The notes: a model not told the origin generated them from the letters alone. Shown: positions 22,700 to 34,660, counted from the first letter of the stretch. The stretch is 60,000 bases of DNA from Tubulanus polymorphus (GCF_964204645.1 NC_134036.1:746001-806000); one strand, 5' to 3'. Translations and numbers: made by a program.

Positions 22700-24655
22700 A
22701 ATCTAGTTCACAATTTCAAGATATAATCAGAAGAAATTAATCAGTAATCAAGGAAATAAGACCCCTAGTAACATCATTTTGTATTTTCCAGGACAAAATA
22801 CTAACAAAGTTGTGAACGTCAGGAACAGTTGAGATCTAGCCCTGCTTATAATCGAATAGCCGTTTTTTAATTGGAATATGTGAGTTTAATTGATGAAGAC
22901 CTACACGTGGTTTATATGGCTGTAATTCAGTAATAGGATTGGATTCTATTCGATTAGATCATTCATCTCCGCGGCGCACAGAGAGAGAGTCGACGAGTCT
23001 TAGAAAGTGCTTTATAAAGGTTTCTCTAAGAAAACCAATCCGAAAACCACACATAAAACCATTAAGAGGTAGACGTGACTCATCTAGGCTCGTGTAGCTT
23101 TTACCTGTTGTACCGCGGTGGATACAATATCAATCATTATTTCGTATAGCTACATTTTTCTGACGACGATTTCGACTCAATCGAATGAAAATATTTCTAC
23201 GACCAATTTTTGTGTAAATTTCCAGGCATTCCTTATAGAAAAGTCTTGTTAACCATGATCTCTTAGAAAATATATCTCAACAGAAGAAATATTTTCTTTT
23301 TTCCAAATTAAATTCTTGTAGAAATATACGGCTTAATTCTCTGATTCTGAATGCATGCTTGAATTAGATATGTTTCATCTTGATACATTTTATAAGCAAT
23401 ATTTATCATTCAAGTATCGATATATTCGTCATTGAATGATATTTCAACGAGATTTCGAGATTTAAATAAATCTCAATCTAATTCATTTAATCGGCAACTT
23501 GAATAATTATAAACCCGTGTTATAGGGGGGATTTATGAAAGTGTTTGGCGTTAGATTATGTGAAGGGTCTCGGGTATTAACGATATTTCTAATGATATTT
23601 TGAGATTTCAATCTCGCGTAGTGTTTTACTAAGATGCCGTGTATTTTGTTTAATCCGTGTTTAATTTCCTGCTATCTGAATCTCGATCCTCTTCATCTCG
23701 GTCGCTTAGCGCCGGTATCACAACAGATTAATGACTGCAGCATCCGTCCTCACCGTCGTCGTCGATAGCAACAGCAGCATCGACGATGCATCTTTACTTT
23801 AACCCCTTATCATCCTAAACTGATAAGCGGAGTTTGAGAATTTGTTCGAAAAATTCGGAAAAAAGGTTTTTATCCCATGAAAGAGTTGTAATACTATGTT
23901 AGAAACGTTTTCTAAATAATCGATCGTGAGAAACTGTCATTTCTTATTACTGAAACTATAGATCCCGCCCTGAGACCGACTTGTTTTCCTTCTCAAGAAC
24001 TTAACGTTTTGTGCTGAAATTTTTGTGGAACACGAGGAAGGTTATCGCGTATTAGGCCAAACAAAAATGATACCTCGTTTCTCCTAATCGGCCGGGTCAC
24101 TTTTATAAACTACAATCAAATTACAGTTCATTTCTACAACTGCCGGGTCTGTTATTGTTAGCTTGATCATGATTTTAGAAAAAGTAATGTACAGGGTAGA
24201 TAGGCGGCTGGATCAACTTTAAAACTCAGCGAAAATGAGAAACGTACCAGGTTTTAAGCCTCAGAGATTGAAAGGGTTAATAGATGGTCTCCCGTTACAA
24301 GAGTTGTTATATCAACCGTATCGAATTTATCTGCATCACCGATGATGCTGCACGTAGCATCTTACAGCATCAGCTCTCGGTAATGACGACTACTACTACT
24401 GCACAACGACTTCCATCGACTCCGCGATGACTTCGAGAGTCTCGGCACGAACGACGACTGTTGCTTCGAGCTCATCTATATCTGAGTCATCGTACCCGTC
24501 GGTAACTCTGCTGCGACGAATTCTAATAGGATTTCCGCGGTAATTCACGGCGGTTTTTATGAGAAAATAAAAGATGTTTCTATCATTTCGGTAAAAAGTG
24601 CGAAATATTCAGAGCAAAAAATAGGGGCTAAATCAGATAAAGGCGAAAAAAAAAA
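22700..24655. other. interval without convincing genes
   Basis: A good acceptor (cattttgtattttccag) at 22791 is followed only by short frames. A CpG-rich patch near 24330-24540 has frames open on both strands, the minus one including RVTDGYDDSDIDELEATVVV, but without splice sites. Nothing is called. Confidence 0.4.
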
Positions 24656-24660
24656 GGCGC

Positions 24661-24771
24661 AGGGCCCAGTTTAATCGACTGGTATCATCTTTAACCCATG
24701 GGTTAACTCAATTGAAAATGAATGGAGTTAGCCCCGGGTTAAAGTTGATACCAGTCTATAAAACCGGGCCC
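24661..24771. mobile_element. GGGCCC-ended palindromic element M1, full copy
   Basis: Arms GGGCCCAGTTTAATCGACTG and (inverted) GGGCCCGGTTTTATAGACTG, each continuing into ggtatcaactttaaccc-like sequence, flank a short centre. The element is flanked by CAG on the left (ggcgCAG) and CAG on the right (CAGgtatt), consistent with a short target duplication. Confidence 0.78.
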
Positions 24772-24796
24772 AGGTATTCATGTATATATTGACACA

Positions 24797-24863
24797 GGGG
24801 CCCGTTTTATAGACTGACATTATACCTTTAACCCTGGGATTAACTCAAGTCAAGCCCGGGCCC
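24797..24863. mobile_element. M1 copy with internal deletion
   Basis: Begins ggggcccgttttatagactg and ends agcccgggccc, with most of the second arm missing. It lies only 25 bp from the preceding full copy and is also bordered by CAG words. Confidence 0.65.
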
Positions 24864-24899
24864 AGGTTAGGATTATGGTGATATTATAGGTGACAATAA

Positions 24900-26162
24900 T
24901 GCACGTATTATTTTGACTCTCCCTTTGGCCCGAACAAACAATTCAAAAGAGCACAAAATCTAAACCGAGACCATCAGGGCCATCCGTACTAAACAAGGAG
25001 AATGCTTAGAATGTCGTAATTTGGAAATTTTTGGAGCCACCCTTATCGTATACATACATTAAAGCAAACATGGCTTCATGCAATTTATGTCAACGACTTT
25101 CTCGACGTCAACCCCTTTATTTATCTGAGAATATTCACATCGATAAAAACAGTTTAACTTTCAACTAATATAGCTGAGTAAAGCGTCAAATAGTCTATAT
25201 ATCTGTCCTCATATTCTGACTGGTAGATATTTCCTTTGTCATTTTATCCAGAAAACATGTAGAATACACTTGAGAATTTCCGTGTGAGATATTAACATGT
25301 CACATTCATTAATCAGTAACATCGAACGAGTAGTTCACAAACAGCCGCACCCTTCAACTAGTCAACTAGTCTCAACCGGTTAACCAGTCAATCTCGCGCG
25401 CATACGCCTATATAGTCGCACGCGAGATGAGAAATATCTCATTTTCACGGAGAATAAAGAGAAACCAGTGATATAGACGAAATCATATAACATCGCATAT
25501 AAAAAAGATTCCGAAATATTTTCTTGAGATCTTCAGGAATTGTGTAGATCTTTAGAAAAGTCTTGTAGAGTAGATACGTCATTCCTGATTATCACGGTTC
25601 CAAATAAACAAGAGTTTATTATTTTCACGTTTGATCTAGTCGAAGCTAGTAAGTCGATCTGTCAACATTCTCTAAACACAAAACAATCTGAAATGGTTCC
25701 TCGATCTCAAGTGTAGTTTATTCGACGTTTTGGCTATTTGCTAATTGTCACCGTAAGGAATACAATAGAAGTTTTGGACCTCTGGAATGTGGCGTAGAAA
25801 AATAAACTAGAGTTTACAGTCTACGCACTGAGCTATTTGATCATTTAAATAGAAGGGTTAGAGCTGTGAAGATTCTCTGATTATCGAATTTTTTGTCGTT
25901 GCGATGAAACGCGAGAATGATGGCAATTTACGCACCATTTTTTTTTGTTGTCAATCGAACTAAGTGTTTTTTCTCGTTACTAATGAAGACATGTTTTTAG
26001 AGAGATTTACTCCGAGCCGAGTCCGAGCCGAGAGAGGAGAGGATCTGTTCTGTGAGTCACCTGTTTGCATTCCGAATAGACAGACATAAATCTTCTTTAC
26101 ACGAATGAGATTCACTCTCGCTCTGTTGAGTTTGATGTCCTTACAGTCACCGCTGCTGATGC

Positions 26163-26194
<32 letters not shown>

Positions 26195-27570
26195 CTGGTG
26201 ATGCCGGTGCTGTTGCTGAGAGCAAATAAAAAACCTCTTCAATGATGACGAGTCTCGAGACCGGTGAGAGCGAGAGTAATCTCACAATCTGAGAATCTCA
26301 CAATCTCATTCTCTCACTCTCTCGCTCTCATACGGAAAATCCGATCAAACAGGTTTCATACGATCAACAGTTAACTGACACCATTGTTGCTGTAGTCGTC
26401 GTGGAAAAAATGACGATTCAAAGAACGATATAGGATCCTCAAGATCGGGAGCATCAAGAACATTTTTATGAAATACATTCAAATATTTCTAAGCAACATC
26501 CGGTCAATTCAACCAGATTCCGGTCCATGGTCCACGGTAGGACAGAGTTGCTCGAGGTTTGAGTGTAATGAAATAGTAACCCTCGTTTTAGAAGATCTCT
26601 CGCAAAACTATTCCAACTCTTTTCAACCTCAGAGGACATTCTACAAGGAGAAATATTTGTCAGGGGCAGATCCAAGGGGGGCGGGGCCGTGTTTTTTGCG
26701 AAGATAACATTTTCACATCCAGGCTTATGAAAGTTACACACACTGTAGCAAATTTAATTATTACGTTCTAGAATCACTCCAGATATTATGGAATTTTTTT
26801 CAAACTTTTCTTTGGGAGGAACCCCAAATCATTGTAAGTTGCTCGCAGTAAACTACCAAGCGCACAACTAGGACAACTAGGAGATGTTTAGAGCCCCCTT
26901 TTGACAATTCCTAGATTTTATTGTCAATGAAAATGTAGCCAAATTTTACCAAGAAAGACCAGCTGCCATGAAATGCAAGACGAGATGGATGTGATGGACG
27001 ATGTGGTTATTGTGACGATGACTCACTCATTTACACTTCGTCCTCCTCCTAGAGTACGGTTGATAAGCTTCCCGCACGGAACTAACGGTAAGCGCTATGA
27101 CAACGGTATTTACTGCGTTCAACACGAACGAACGCAGACGACTTAATTAAATATCGCAACAGATGACGGGATGAGGGGGGATGGGGGGTGAGGGGAGGAG
27201 AGGTGATATCTCGGAATAAACCCCGACTCATAACTTCCTCTTCCCGTCGCTTCGCTCTCGAAATCATTACGAAAATTGATTTTCTATTTCGACGTATACA
27301 AACAAAAGAGTATCGTTTTCATTTCCGTATCGTCGGAGATAAAAATGAAATGAGATTCTCGCGCGCTCGCGCTTGAGATTCTCAACAAGTGACGACGATG
27401 ACGGATGATTCATATTTCAGTCGTTGATTCCTTCGAGTTCACGCGAAGAGAGATTTAACGTAACTCACTAACGAGTGGTTCACAAAATCTGGAAACTCGA
27501 ATACAAAACAAGTTGATGAAAAAAATTGAGAAATAATTCAAAATATTTGTGGCATATTCAATATAGATTC
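24900..27570. other. large interval without recognised genes; one CTG tract
   Basis: Contains an interrupted CTG/GATG trinucleotide tract at about 26148-26215, a ctcac/ctctc-rich patch at 26280-26330 and a probable dispersed-element fragment at 26660-26690. Also present is a half-end of the CAGGGYGG family at about 25030. Frames near 26500 and 27200 have no splice support. Confidence 0.4.
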
Positions 27571-27575
27571 AACTA

Positions 27576-27813
27576 AGGCCATCCCAAAATAATCGTCTGT
27601 TTGCCGTAACACCGACTCAAGTTTTCAGGATGAGTCCTGTAGGTAGGTAAAAATATCATTTTGCAAAATTTTAGGGCGAAAAAACAAATTTATCACCTAT
27701 GTATGGAAATAATATCCAAAATAAAATTTACTTCAATGAATCCCAAAAAAAGTTTTCACTCGGTCCCTTTGAAGTCGGGTTACGGCAGACAGACCGTTAT
27801 TTTGGGATGGCCT
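27576..27813. mobile_element. 238-bp TIR element, AGGCCATCCCAAAATAA ends
   Basis: Left end AGGCCATCCCAAAATAATCG and, inverted from the right, AGGCCATCCCAAAATAACGG, both continuing into GTCTGT(t/c)TGCCGTAAC. The arms are about 35 bp with three or so mismatches. The interior is AT-rich without a transposase. No clear target duplication. A non-autonomous DNA transposon of undetermined superfamily. Confidence 0.75.
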
Positions 27814-28333
27814 GATCTCTTGCTAGAGGTCGAATTGATGAACTCTGGTGGATTGTCCACATTTTTTTCAGATATCAGAATTTTTCACATTTCTCGGGTC
27901 AAGATACGGATCTGGACGGATTAAAATAGAATTTCTTGAAATTGTATACAGCTTGCTCATAAATTCTGAGCTCCACAGCATATAGCATAATGATCTAACA
28001 GTTTTTTTCATAATTTTTCAAGCGAGCTTCCACTTTTTCACATGTTTCTGCATCAATTTGGAATTTTCTTGATATTTCACCCATTTTCATGGTTTTTCAT
28101 ATTCTAATAAGTTTTTTGATATTTTTTTAAAATGATTTTCTGAGCAAACATCCATTTTTTACATTTTTCCACATCAATCTGACCCTCGAGAAAACGGCAA
28201 GGATTTACTTCCGTAGACAGGTCGCCAGTCGTAGAAATAAGGCTCAATAATAACTGTAAAGATCACTGACAGTGACTCACCGACTACCTGCACATCAAAA
28301 AGCAACATTTCGGGAGGTTAAAAATCGTCTGAT

Positions 28334-28561
28334 TCAAAAGTCTTGTACAACGTCGATATGGATCTCGAGCGCTTCGTCAAAAAAAACGCCTCCATTCAAT
28401 ATGGCTGAGTCATCGTATCGCGTTGCAGGTACCGCGTGACAGCCAGGTAGAATAACCGCAGAATTCTCCATCTCGGAGAGCAGACGGATGAATAGTAAAT
28501 CTATTCGACACTGGATGCTGCGGATGCTGCGGATGCCGCGATCGCGAAGGTCGATTTTCAT
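28334..28561 (-). CDS. candidate small ORF, unknown
   Basis: An ATG-started 75-codon frame begins MKIDLRDRGIRSIRSIQCRI, passes MENSAVILPGCHAVPATRYD and ends ALEIHIDVVQDF before TGA. The frame is also open 18 codons upstream, into the adjacent M2 element. Codons are CpG-richer than the surroundings. Downstream on the same strand a donor-like GTGAGTC lies at about 28275. No family recognised and no acceptor identified; the 'cagcatccg' triplication inside suggests low-complexity influence. Confidence 0.3.
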   Translation of the reverse strand: MKIDLRDRGIRSIRSIQCRIDLLFIRLLSEMENSAVILPGCHAVPATRYDDSAILNGGVFFDEALEIHIDVVQDF

Positions 28562-28601
28562 TAACGATGAAATTATTGTAGAGAGAAATATTAAAACTTC
28601 A

Positions 28602-28746
28602 GGCCGGTTCCATAGTCATGGCTTAGACTTACGACCAATTTAAGACCATCTTAGTTCTATAACCGATCTAACAACTTACGACCAGTCTTAGAATTTAGAA
28701 TTTAAGAACATTTTTGGACTTAAGTCTCAACTGAGGAACCGGCCCC
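28602..28746. mobile_element. M2 element, full copy with TIRs
   Basis: Ends GGCCGGTTCCATAGTCATGG and (inverted) GGGGCCGGTTCCTCAGTTGA, both leading into gacttaa. The interior carries gaccagtcttag and ctataaccgatctaacaact. CAG words sit at both junctions. No coding capacity. Confidence 0.72.
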
Positions 28747-28949
28747 AGTTTGAGGGATTATGGCCTGAAAAAGGTTTACGGTGAAAACATGCGGTAAAAG
28801 ATGCAGTAAAAGTGGCATCTTTGACGTTGCGTGTGACAAATAATGATTCTTTAAAGATAAAACTACTGAAGTAACTCCTCGCACGAAAAGGAAAGTGTGT
28901 CACGATTAAGAGATTTGAAGTTTTCTTTGAATTAGATTCACGGCCTTTT

Positions 28950-29023
28950 TCTCAATTAATTCGATGGAAAATGAATTAGGTCAGCCTCGGGTTAAAGCTA
29001 ACGCCAGTCTATCAACCGGGCCC
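28950..29023. mobile_element. M1 right-half fragment
   Basis: The sequence gaaaatgaattaggtcagcc followed by tcgggttaaagctaacgcca and gtctatcaaccgggccc matches the centre and right arm of M1. The left arm is absent. Confidence 0.6.
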
Positions 29024-29029
29024 AGATGA

Positions 29030-30560
29030 GTTTGAAATGCTTTATTTACCGAAGTAGTAAGCAAACATTTTTAGTTTGACTATTCCCTGCGGGGCCGGGA
29101 ACTGGAGAACTATAAGCAAAACGTGAGCAGCATACTCAATAACCTGAAGAGATAACAGCAACTCGCTCAAATAGGACAACTATAACAAGAACTGTACATT
29201 TGTGGTGCAAATAATGACTCAAAGATATGATCCCGAGAGAGGGCGCCATAGGGCTTACTCACAAATCATGAGCGACCGACCGATGGACGGACGCAACAGA
29301 GTGAAATAAAACAATTAGAACCCCGAGAGACGACGCGAGTCTTACTCATCTCTCCCGGCAACAACGTGTCACTTAACGTGACTTGAATTCAACGTAAGAT
29401 TTATGACCGTGAGCAATTCAACGGAGTCGACTCTCGGGATGACTCCCGGGACGACCGACCGACCGACCGAGCGACTCCGAGCACGGCGGCGGCGGCAGAC
29501 GTAAAGTTTTATTACCCATAGCAACAGATATATCAATAAATTACGCGCAGTCGAGAGTCACAAACACTGAATTAAAAATAGTCGATTAACAAGAAGAGTT
29601 GAAGTCATTTGTCTTCATAAAAATAAATCGATAGTCGAATAGTCATTACATCCTCCCCCTGCATATCATCGTAGAGACGCAAGGCTTTAAACCTTAATCT
29701 CTGCATATATACAAAACCCTGCCTACCCTTTCTCATATCCTCCATACGCGTAGAGATGCAATGAATCAAACCTTGGTCACGTCATAAGTACAAAACCCTG
29801 CACCGTCCTCCCTCATATCCTCCAGCAGCAGAGATTTTAAAGGGAGATTTTTAGAGATTCTAGAAGAGAGTCATAATGAGTACAAAGACCCATCCTCCCT
29901 CAGCAGTGCCTCACAGGACCAGCGTATCCTTGAATTGGAGAATGTTTGCAAGGATACAAACCGCAATGATATCAATATACAAATCCCAGCCCTGGTTAAC
30001 CAATCCTCTTTCAACTCATTAACCCATCCTCTTTGGTCAAGGGACTCAAACCTGATGGTGTTGCAAAGTATGAATCTGCACCCCATTTAACATATCATCC
30101 CTCACAAGGATTGAAATGTGTTGTCACCGTACAAACCCCAGCCATAGTAAGCTATCATTCTTGGGCAACAATTTGAACCTATAGGCGGTATCGCGGAGTA
30201 CTCCAAGGTTCTATTGTGATGCCCCGATCATAAACCTACAAGATCCCTCACACCACTTCACTTTAGTAGTTTATGTAAACTTTCAGTTTCTCATTCTAAA
30301 GGAAAAACTTTCTCGTAAAAAAAAGACTTCGATGGCACAGAAATAACTGAATAGTTCGAAGGAAAAACTTTCCAAAAATCTCTGAATCTTGTAAAAGACT
30401 TTGATCGCGCAGAAATAGACGAATAGTTTATGTAACCTTTCAGTAAAACTCAGTAAACATCTCATACATATCGTTTCTACTGCTGTTCAGCTACAATATC
30501 ACTACTGGAGTACTCATAGATAAATATCATCATCATCATCTGAGGAGGATGAGGCTGCGT
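29030..30560. other. interval with loose repeats, no genes called
   Basis: A gaccgaccgacc run lies at 29455 and ggcggcggc at 29484. Loose direct repeats containing 'acaaaaccctgc' and 'ctcatatcctcca' occur at 29705-29825, and aaaggaaaaactttc recurs at about 30298 and 30358. No splice-bounded frame. Confidence 0.4.
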
Positions 30561-30717
30561 TTTGAATGGTATCCGTATCAGTTGCAACATCCACAGCATC
30601 CCGATGAATGAAGGATACATTCTTGACGTTCGTTCGACGGATGAGGATCGGAAAAAAATGGTTACGTACACAAACAAACTGTTTATTCTACGGAGGAGGT
30701 TTGAAGAGTTGTTACTA

Positions 30718-30720
<3 letters not shown>

Positions 30721-30793
<73 letters not shown>
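30721..30793. repeat. (CTG)24 microsatellite
   Basis: About 24 uninterrupted CTG units, the longest of eight CTG/CAG tracts here. In the plus frame it would encode a Leu run that follows an open stretch starting near 30562 (MNEGYILDVRSTDEDRKKMV inside). In other frames it gives Cys or Ala. Whether it is transcribed is unknown. Confidence 0.95.
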
Positions 30794-30864
30794 AGTTGTA
30801 AAATTAACAAAACCTTGATCTCATCATGAATAGAAAACGCCACCTTGTGTCCTCCATCAGTTAA

Positions 30865-31020
30865 CTAAATGAATTGGTTATAAAAGCACGAAAACTGAAA
30901 CAAGATAAAGATGATAAAAACAAAATCAACGAGTCCAAGAAAACTAAAGCCGAACAAGAACTGGTCCGGTTAAAAAGACGACCATTGCTGAAGAATATAG
31001 AGAACTATGAGCACCAATGA
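30865..31020 (+). CDS. possible coding remnant, basic coiled-coil-like
   Basis: A 51-codon frame reads NELVIKARKLKQDKDDKNKI then NESKKTKAEQELVRLKRRPL and ends NIENYEHQ before TGA. It is charged and heptad-like. A pyrimidine-rich CAG at 30860 is separated from it by an in-frame stop, and there is no ATG, so it is not a tidy exon. Two other phases become open near its 3' end, which could reflect a frameshifted old gene. Chance is possible. Confidence 0.22.
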   Translation, partial: LNELVIKARKLKQDKDDKNKINESKKTKAEQELVRLKRRPLLKNIENYEHQ

Positions 31021-31169
31021 CATTCCTAAATATAGATCATCTAATCGATATCAATACGGCCAACATGAGTATTAACAATGTCGAAGTCTAAAACCTCAGG
31101 ACAGTCAAGTAGAATTACACATTATAGACATAGGTCTATAAAACAATGAACATCGTCAACCAGCGGCTG

Positions 31170-31275
31170 GTTGTATACAGTCATGACTGAAGTCTAAAAG
31201 TGGTCTTAAATCATAAGACTGGTCTCAAGTTGTTCAATCGGCTATAGAACTAAGTCTAAACTATGACTAAACGGA
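31170..31275. mobile_element. M2 fragment
   Basis: Holds cagtcatgactgaagtctaa, gactggtctcaagttgttca and tcggctatagaactaag and ends ggaccctg, as in full M2 copies. The left terminus is missing or diverged. Confidence 0.6.
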
Positions 31276-31844
31276 ATTGGACCCTGATCTACAACATTTC
31301 ATAAAATTAGATCATCGAAACATTGCATAAGAAATATTGATGAAGCCAAAATGAATATGATCAACAATCCTAAATATGGAACAAATATCATCTAAATGAT
31401 TATCCATCCTATAAAAGACATTGATGAGTACAACATGAATATCAAACATGTTGAGGTCTTTATCTAAGACCTAGTATTACACTCAGTATCGAGTCGTTTC
31501 ATTCATTTTTAAGCGGTGGAATTCACGCAGGCACCGCATCGTTTTTCTGAGTGATGTTTTTGACGAACGAACAAGGCTCATCTCAATAGGAGGCGGCTAT
31601 TAAAACGATGTTCGGCGCGTTGTAACAACGTTTACTATAGGCAACATACGCAGACTATGAGACTACGATAAACACAAACCACTTCTATAAATCTAACGTA
31701 GATCAATAGATTCTTCTGTCTATGAAGTTAGATTTTGAACGTCGAAAAAAATTGAAGTTTTCAATCCAGATCTAGATGTAATACACCCCTCGAACATAGC
31801 TGGTATCGACCCCCATCTCCGTTCAGGGTAGGGCCACGGATCCT

Positions 31845-31984
31845 GGGGCCGGTTCCTCAGTTAAGACTTAAGTCCAAAAATGGTCTTAGATTTTAAGAAT
31901 GGTCTTAAATTGTTAGATTGGTTATAGAACTAAGATGGTCTTAAATTCGTCTTAAGTCTAAGCCATGAATATGGAACTGGGCCC
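31845..31984. mobile_element. M2 element, full copy flanked by CTG
   Basis: Ends GGGGCCGGTTCCTCAGTTAA and (inverted) GGGCCCAGTTCCATATTCAT, with gacttaag inside both ends. It is flanked by CTG on the left (atcCTG) and CTG on the right (CTGacc), the complement of the CAG seen at other copies. The 45-codon frame from an ATG at 31965 starts in the right arm and runs to 32099 (ends QERGGYDNRKSSR); it is unsupported otherwise. Confidence 0.75.
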
Positions 31985-32601
31985 TGACCTGTATGATTTT
32001 GAAATTATGATGGAACATGTTACGATCAAAACTGAAATGTTGAAACGTATGAATGATCAAGAACGCGGTGGTTATGATAATCGGAAAAGTTCTCGTTAAA
32101 GAACTCGAGGGAGGAAGAACTTCATGACCTTTGATGGAACTTGTGAGTATATACAATAGTCCACAAGGACGGTGCAGAAAGAGGAGAGGAGGAAAGTGAA
32201 GGATGTAAAGAAGAGCGAGGAGGAATGCTTGTGTCTGATACAGAATAGGCGATATGCTGCATGTAATGTTGATACGGCGGTCTTGTAAACTGTAATTACT
32301 AACATGTAGTTGTCAGTAGCTGAAACTGATAGATCTGTTTATTGATGTTCTTAAACATCGGATAAACAACATCGATCCCAATTACATCTTCATCTTTATT
32401 CTATACTGATCCACAGTCGACTACAAGAACAACATCTTTATTTCTTCATCTCTCTCTCTCTCCGCAACCGCAGAGCAAATATTAGCTCTCCTTCATCGGG
32501 AAATCTTTTACGGATTTTTTACCTCGCGATTCGAGATCGCCTTTTGCTTTTTCTCACATCCATAACTTCATAAAGGTTATGAAAACAAATCAACTGTATA
32601 C

Positions 32602-32785
32602 ATAGGTCAAAGTTAAGTTGCCCAAAACCATAAACCATTGTTCAGTTACTTGTAACGATGCAGGGTTAGATACGGATTAGTTTGATCCAATGAATTCCAA
32701 TTATTTCACATACTAATAATGAATCTACGCAGTCACTTTCGCAAGTAACTGAACAATGGTTTATGGTTTTGGGTTTTTGACCTAT
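32602..32785. mobile_element. 184-bp TIR/foldback element, ATAGGTCAA ends
   Basis: The left arm contains cccaaaaccataaaccattg followed by ttcagttacttg. The right arm has the inverted copy caagtaactgaacaatggtt then tatggttttggg and ends ttgacctat, matching ataggtcaa on the left. Arms are about 50 bp with a small indel. No coding capacity. Confidence 0.75.
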
Positions 32786-33269
32786 ACGCACTGCTAAATA
32801 CCTAATACTGAAATATGCGAAGTTTGAAAATTTTTCCAGATTTGTTAAAATCATTTTTTCCACCGAAGAGTAGCAGATAGATGCTTCGACTAGTGGTCTT
32901 TCTGCGGTTAATTTGAATCAATGAATTTGAGATCAAACGTTTCATCTGGAAACCCGACTGAACCGATGGCAAGCTGTATACTGCTACACTGTGATCACCG
33001 CAATCTATTCCATTTGAACTCTCTACGACAATGAGACAAACCCTATTAGAACCCGCACGACTGAACACGAAAGGTTCTTTTAAAAAACAGCAACACAAAG
33101 CGGAGGCAGGCAGACAGTCCCTAAACCGCTGTCTCATCACTAACATTTACAATACATGTCCGGTGCTTGTATGTACAAGTGCTTCGGGCTTTTTCATGTG
33201 GTACAATCTTAATCTAGATTCTGTCTTTGAAGAGTTTGCAGCATCAAAAGAAAGAATGAACTGGTCGCG

Positions 33270-33495
33270 GGGAGCTCAGAGAAGAACAACAGAAAGAAAC
33301 TCTGTCACCGTCAGCATTCAAACTATATCTTTTTAGCTGACAACTACAGAAAGACTCAAACTATCAGAGGAGAGCTCAGAGAACTACAAAAAGAAACTCT
33401 GTGACTGTCAGGATTCAAACTTTCAATTGTCAGGGGTGGAGAGCTCAGAGAAGAACTACAGAAAGAAACTCTGTCACTGTCAGGATCCAACTATG
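33270..33495. repeat. degenerate ~70-100-bp direct repeats
   Basis: Three copies of a segment with gagctcagagaagaac(t)aca, gaaagaaactctgtcac and tgtcaggattcaaact, at about 33271, 33371 and 33440. Spacing differs because of indels. Confidence 0.75.
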
Positions 33496-33684
33496 AATTG
33501 TTTCAGTGGACAGCTTACTAACAAACCAGACATTAAGCTAGAAAGAGCTAAACGATGTTTTCTCCTGGGTGGGAAACTAATACGTTATATGTTTTTTAAA
33601 CGATTGTTTATAAGTTTAAAACCTGTCCAGATGTCGGTATATTCTGTTGTTTATCAATGCTACTAAACCTCTCTCTCTCTGCAG

Positions 33685-33902
33685 CGAGATCAGCAGCAGT
33701 AGTAGTGATGTTTTATATCTATACCAACGAAACACCTGCAACTTTCGATGTATTATCAGTAATAGTAGCAGGTGTGCAGACAGTTCGAGAGATCGATGTT
33801 GATAAAACTATACAGATTTCTGACGTAAATTCAACCACTAATTCAACCACTAATACCACCAATTCAACCACTAATACCACCGGTATATTCATTGTAGTAT
33901 AA
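33685..33902 (+). CDS. candidate terminal exon, Asn/Thr-rich extracellular-like protein
   Basis: A very good acceptor (cctctctctctctgcag) opens a 218-bp segment in phase 1 that stays open to TAA at 33900. It encodes RSAAVVVMFYIYTNETPATF, DVLSVIVAGVQTVREIDVDK and a tail of NSTTNSTTNTT repeats ending GIFIVV. Several NST/NTT sequons would suit a glycosylated extracellular stalk. The Thr-rich tail is encoded by a local ttcaaccactaa(t) repeat. A donor-like CCACCG|GTATAT lies near the end, so it could be internal. A possible preceding exon is 33507-33568 (acceptor tgaattgtttcag, ends in phase 1 at GTGGGA). Family not recognised. Confidence 0.45.
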
Positions 33903-33999
33903 ACATTTAGATATTCATTGATACAAGCCAAGGGACAGTCCTACGGTCATAGCTTAAGACTTACGACACACAACTGTTCACACGGGTGCCAAATAGGAG

Positions 34000-34660
34000 T
34001 TAATATTTTTTCTAGAAGTTAATACTTTTCGTGAAGCCGGGTCAACAGTCCAGTTGCACAAAGCGTCTGATAAAAAACAGTTGAGTTTGAATTGTTGTCC
34101 TCATTGAAAACATGAAGGAATCAATACAGCGATCAACCCAAAAATTGTTAGTTTTTTTGTGAAAACCAGACCCAGACCTACTAGAAAGTAAGTTCTCGAC
34201 CTATAAGCTCGTCAAACTCAAGTCGGGAATGACGAGTACGTTGTCCAAAATCCGGGGTAGTTGACATTTGTTGATTTCTTCATGAATGTAAAGAAACAAA
34301 GACCGAACACAACTTCAATAACGATCGTTTGCGTCGTCTCAACGACTGTATCTAAACCAATCTCAACAATGTCATCCTTGGCCTGTTTCCACTATTTTTT
34401 TCATATCCTTCAATCTGGCAGGGGAGATTTTTCTAGTGTCCTAAAATCAAGCCATCAATCCTCTGAAAGTGGTATTAAAACGACGGCTCGTCGTCCGTCT
34501 GAAGTTTTCACAAATACATTCAGTAAAAAGAAACCGATTTACGGCGCGTCACGTTTTTGAAGTGGCCCGTTTAAAATCGCGTTATATCTTCCGTGAAAAA
34601 AAATGCACTCTTCATAAAAACACAACCGACGACGAACGTCCTTGAATCTGAATTGACGGT
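34000..34660. other. interval with an unsupported open frame
   Basis: An ATG at 34282 opens a frame of 92 codons to 34560, starting MNVKKQRPNTTSITIVCVVS. No promoter, splice site or recognised domain; the opposite strand is less open. It is left as a possibility only. Confidence 0.2.

Noticed and set aside
24426-24545. Minus-strand frame with DDSDIDELEATVVV as an exon
   Set aside because: Coding-like by composition only; no acceptor, donor or ATG, and the plus strand is open too.
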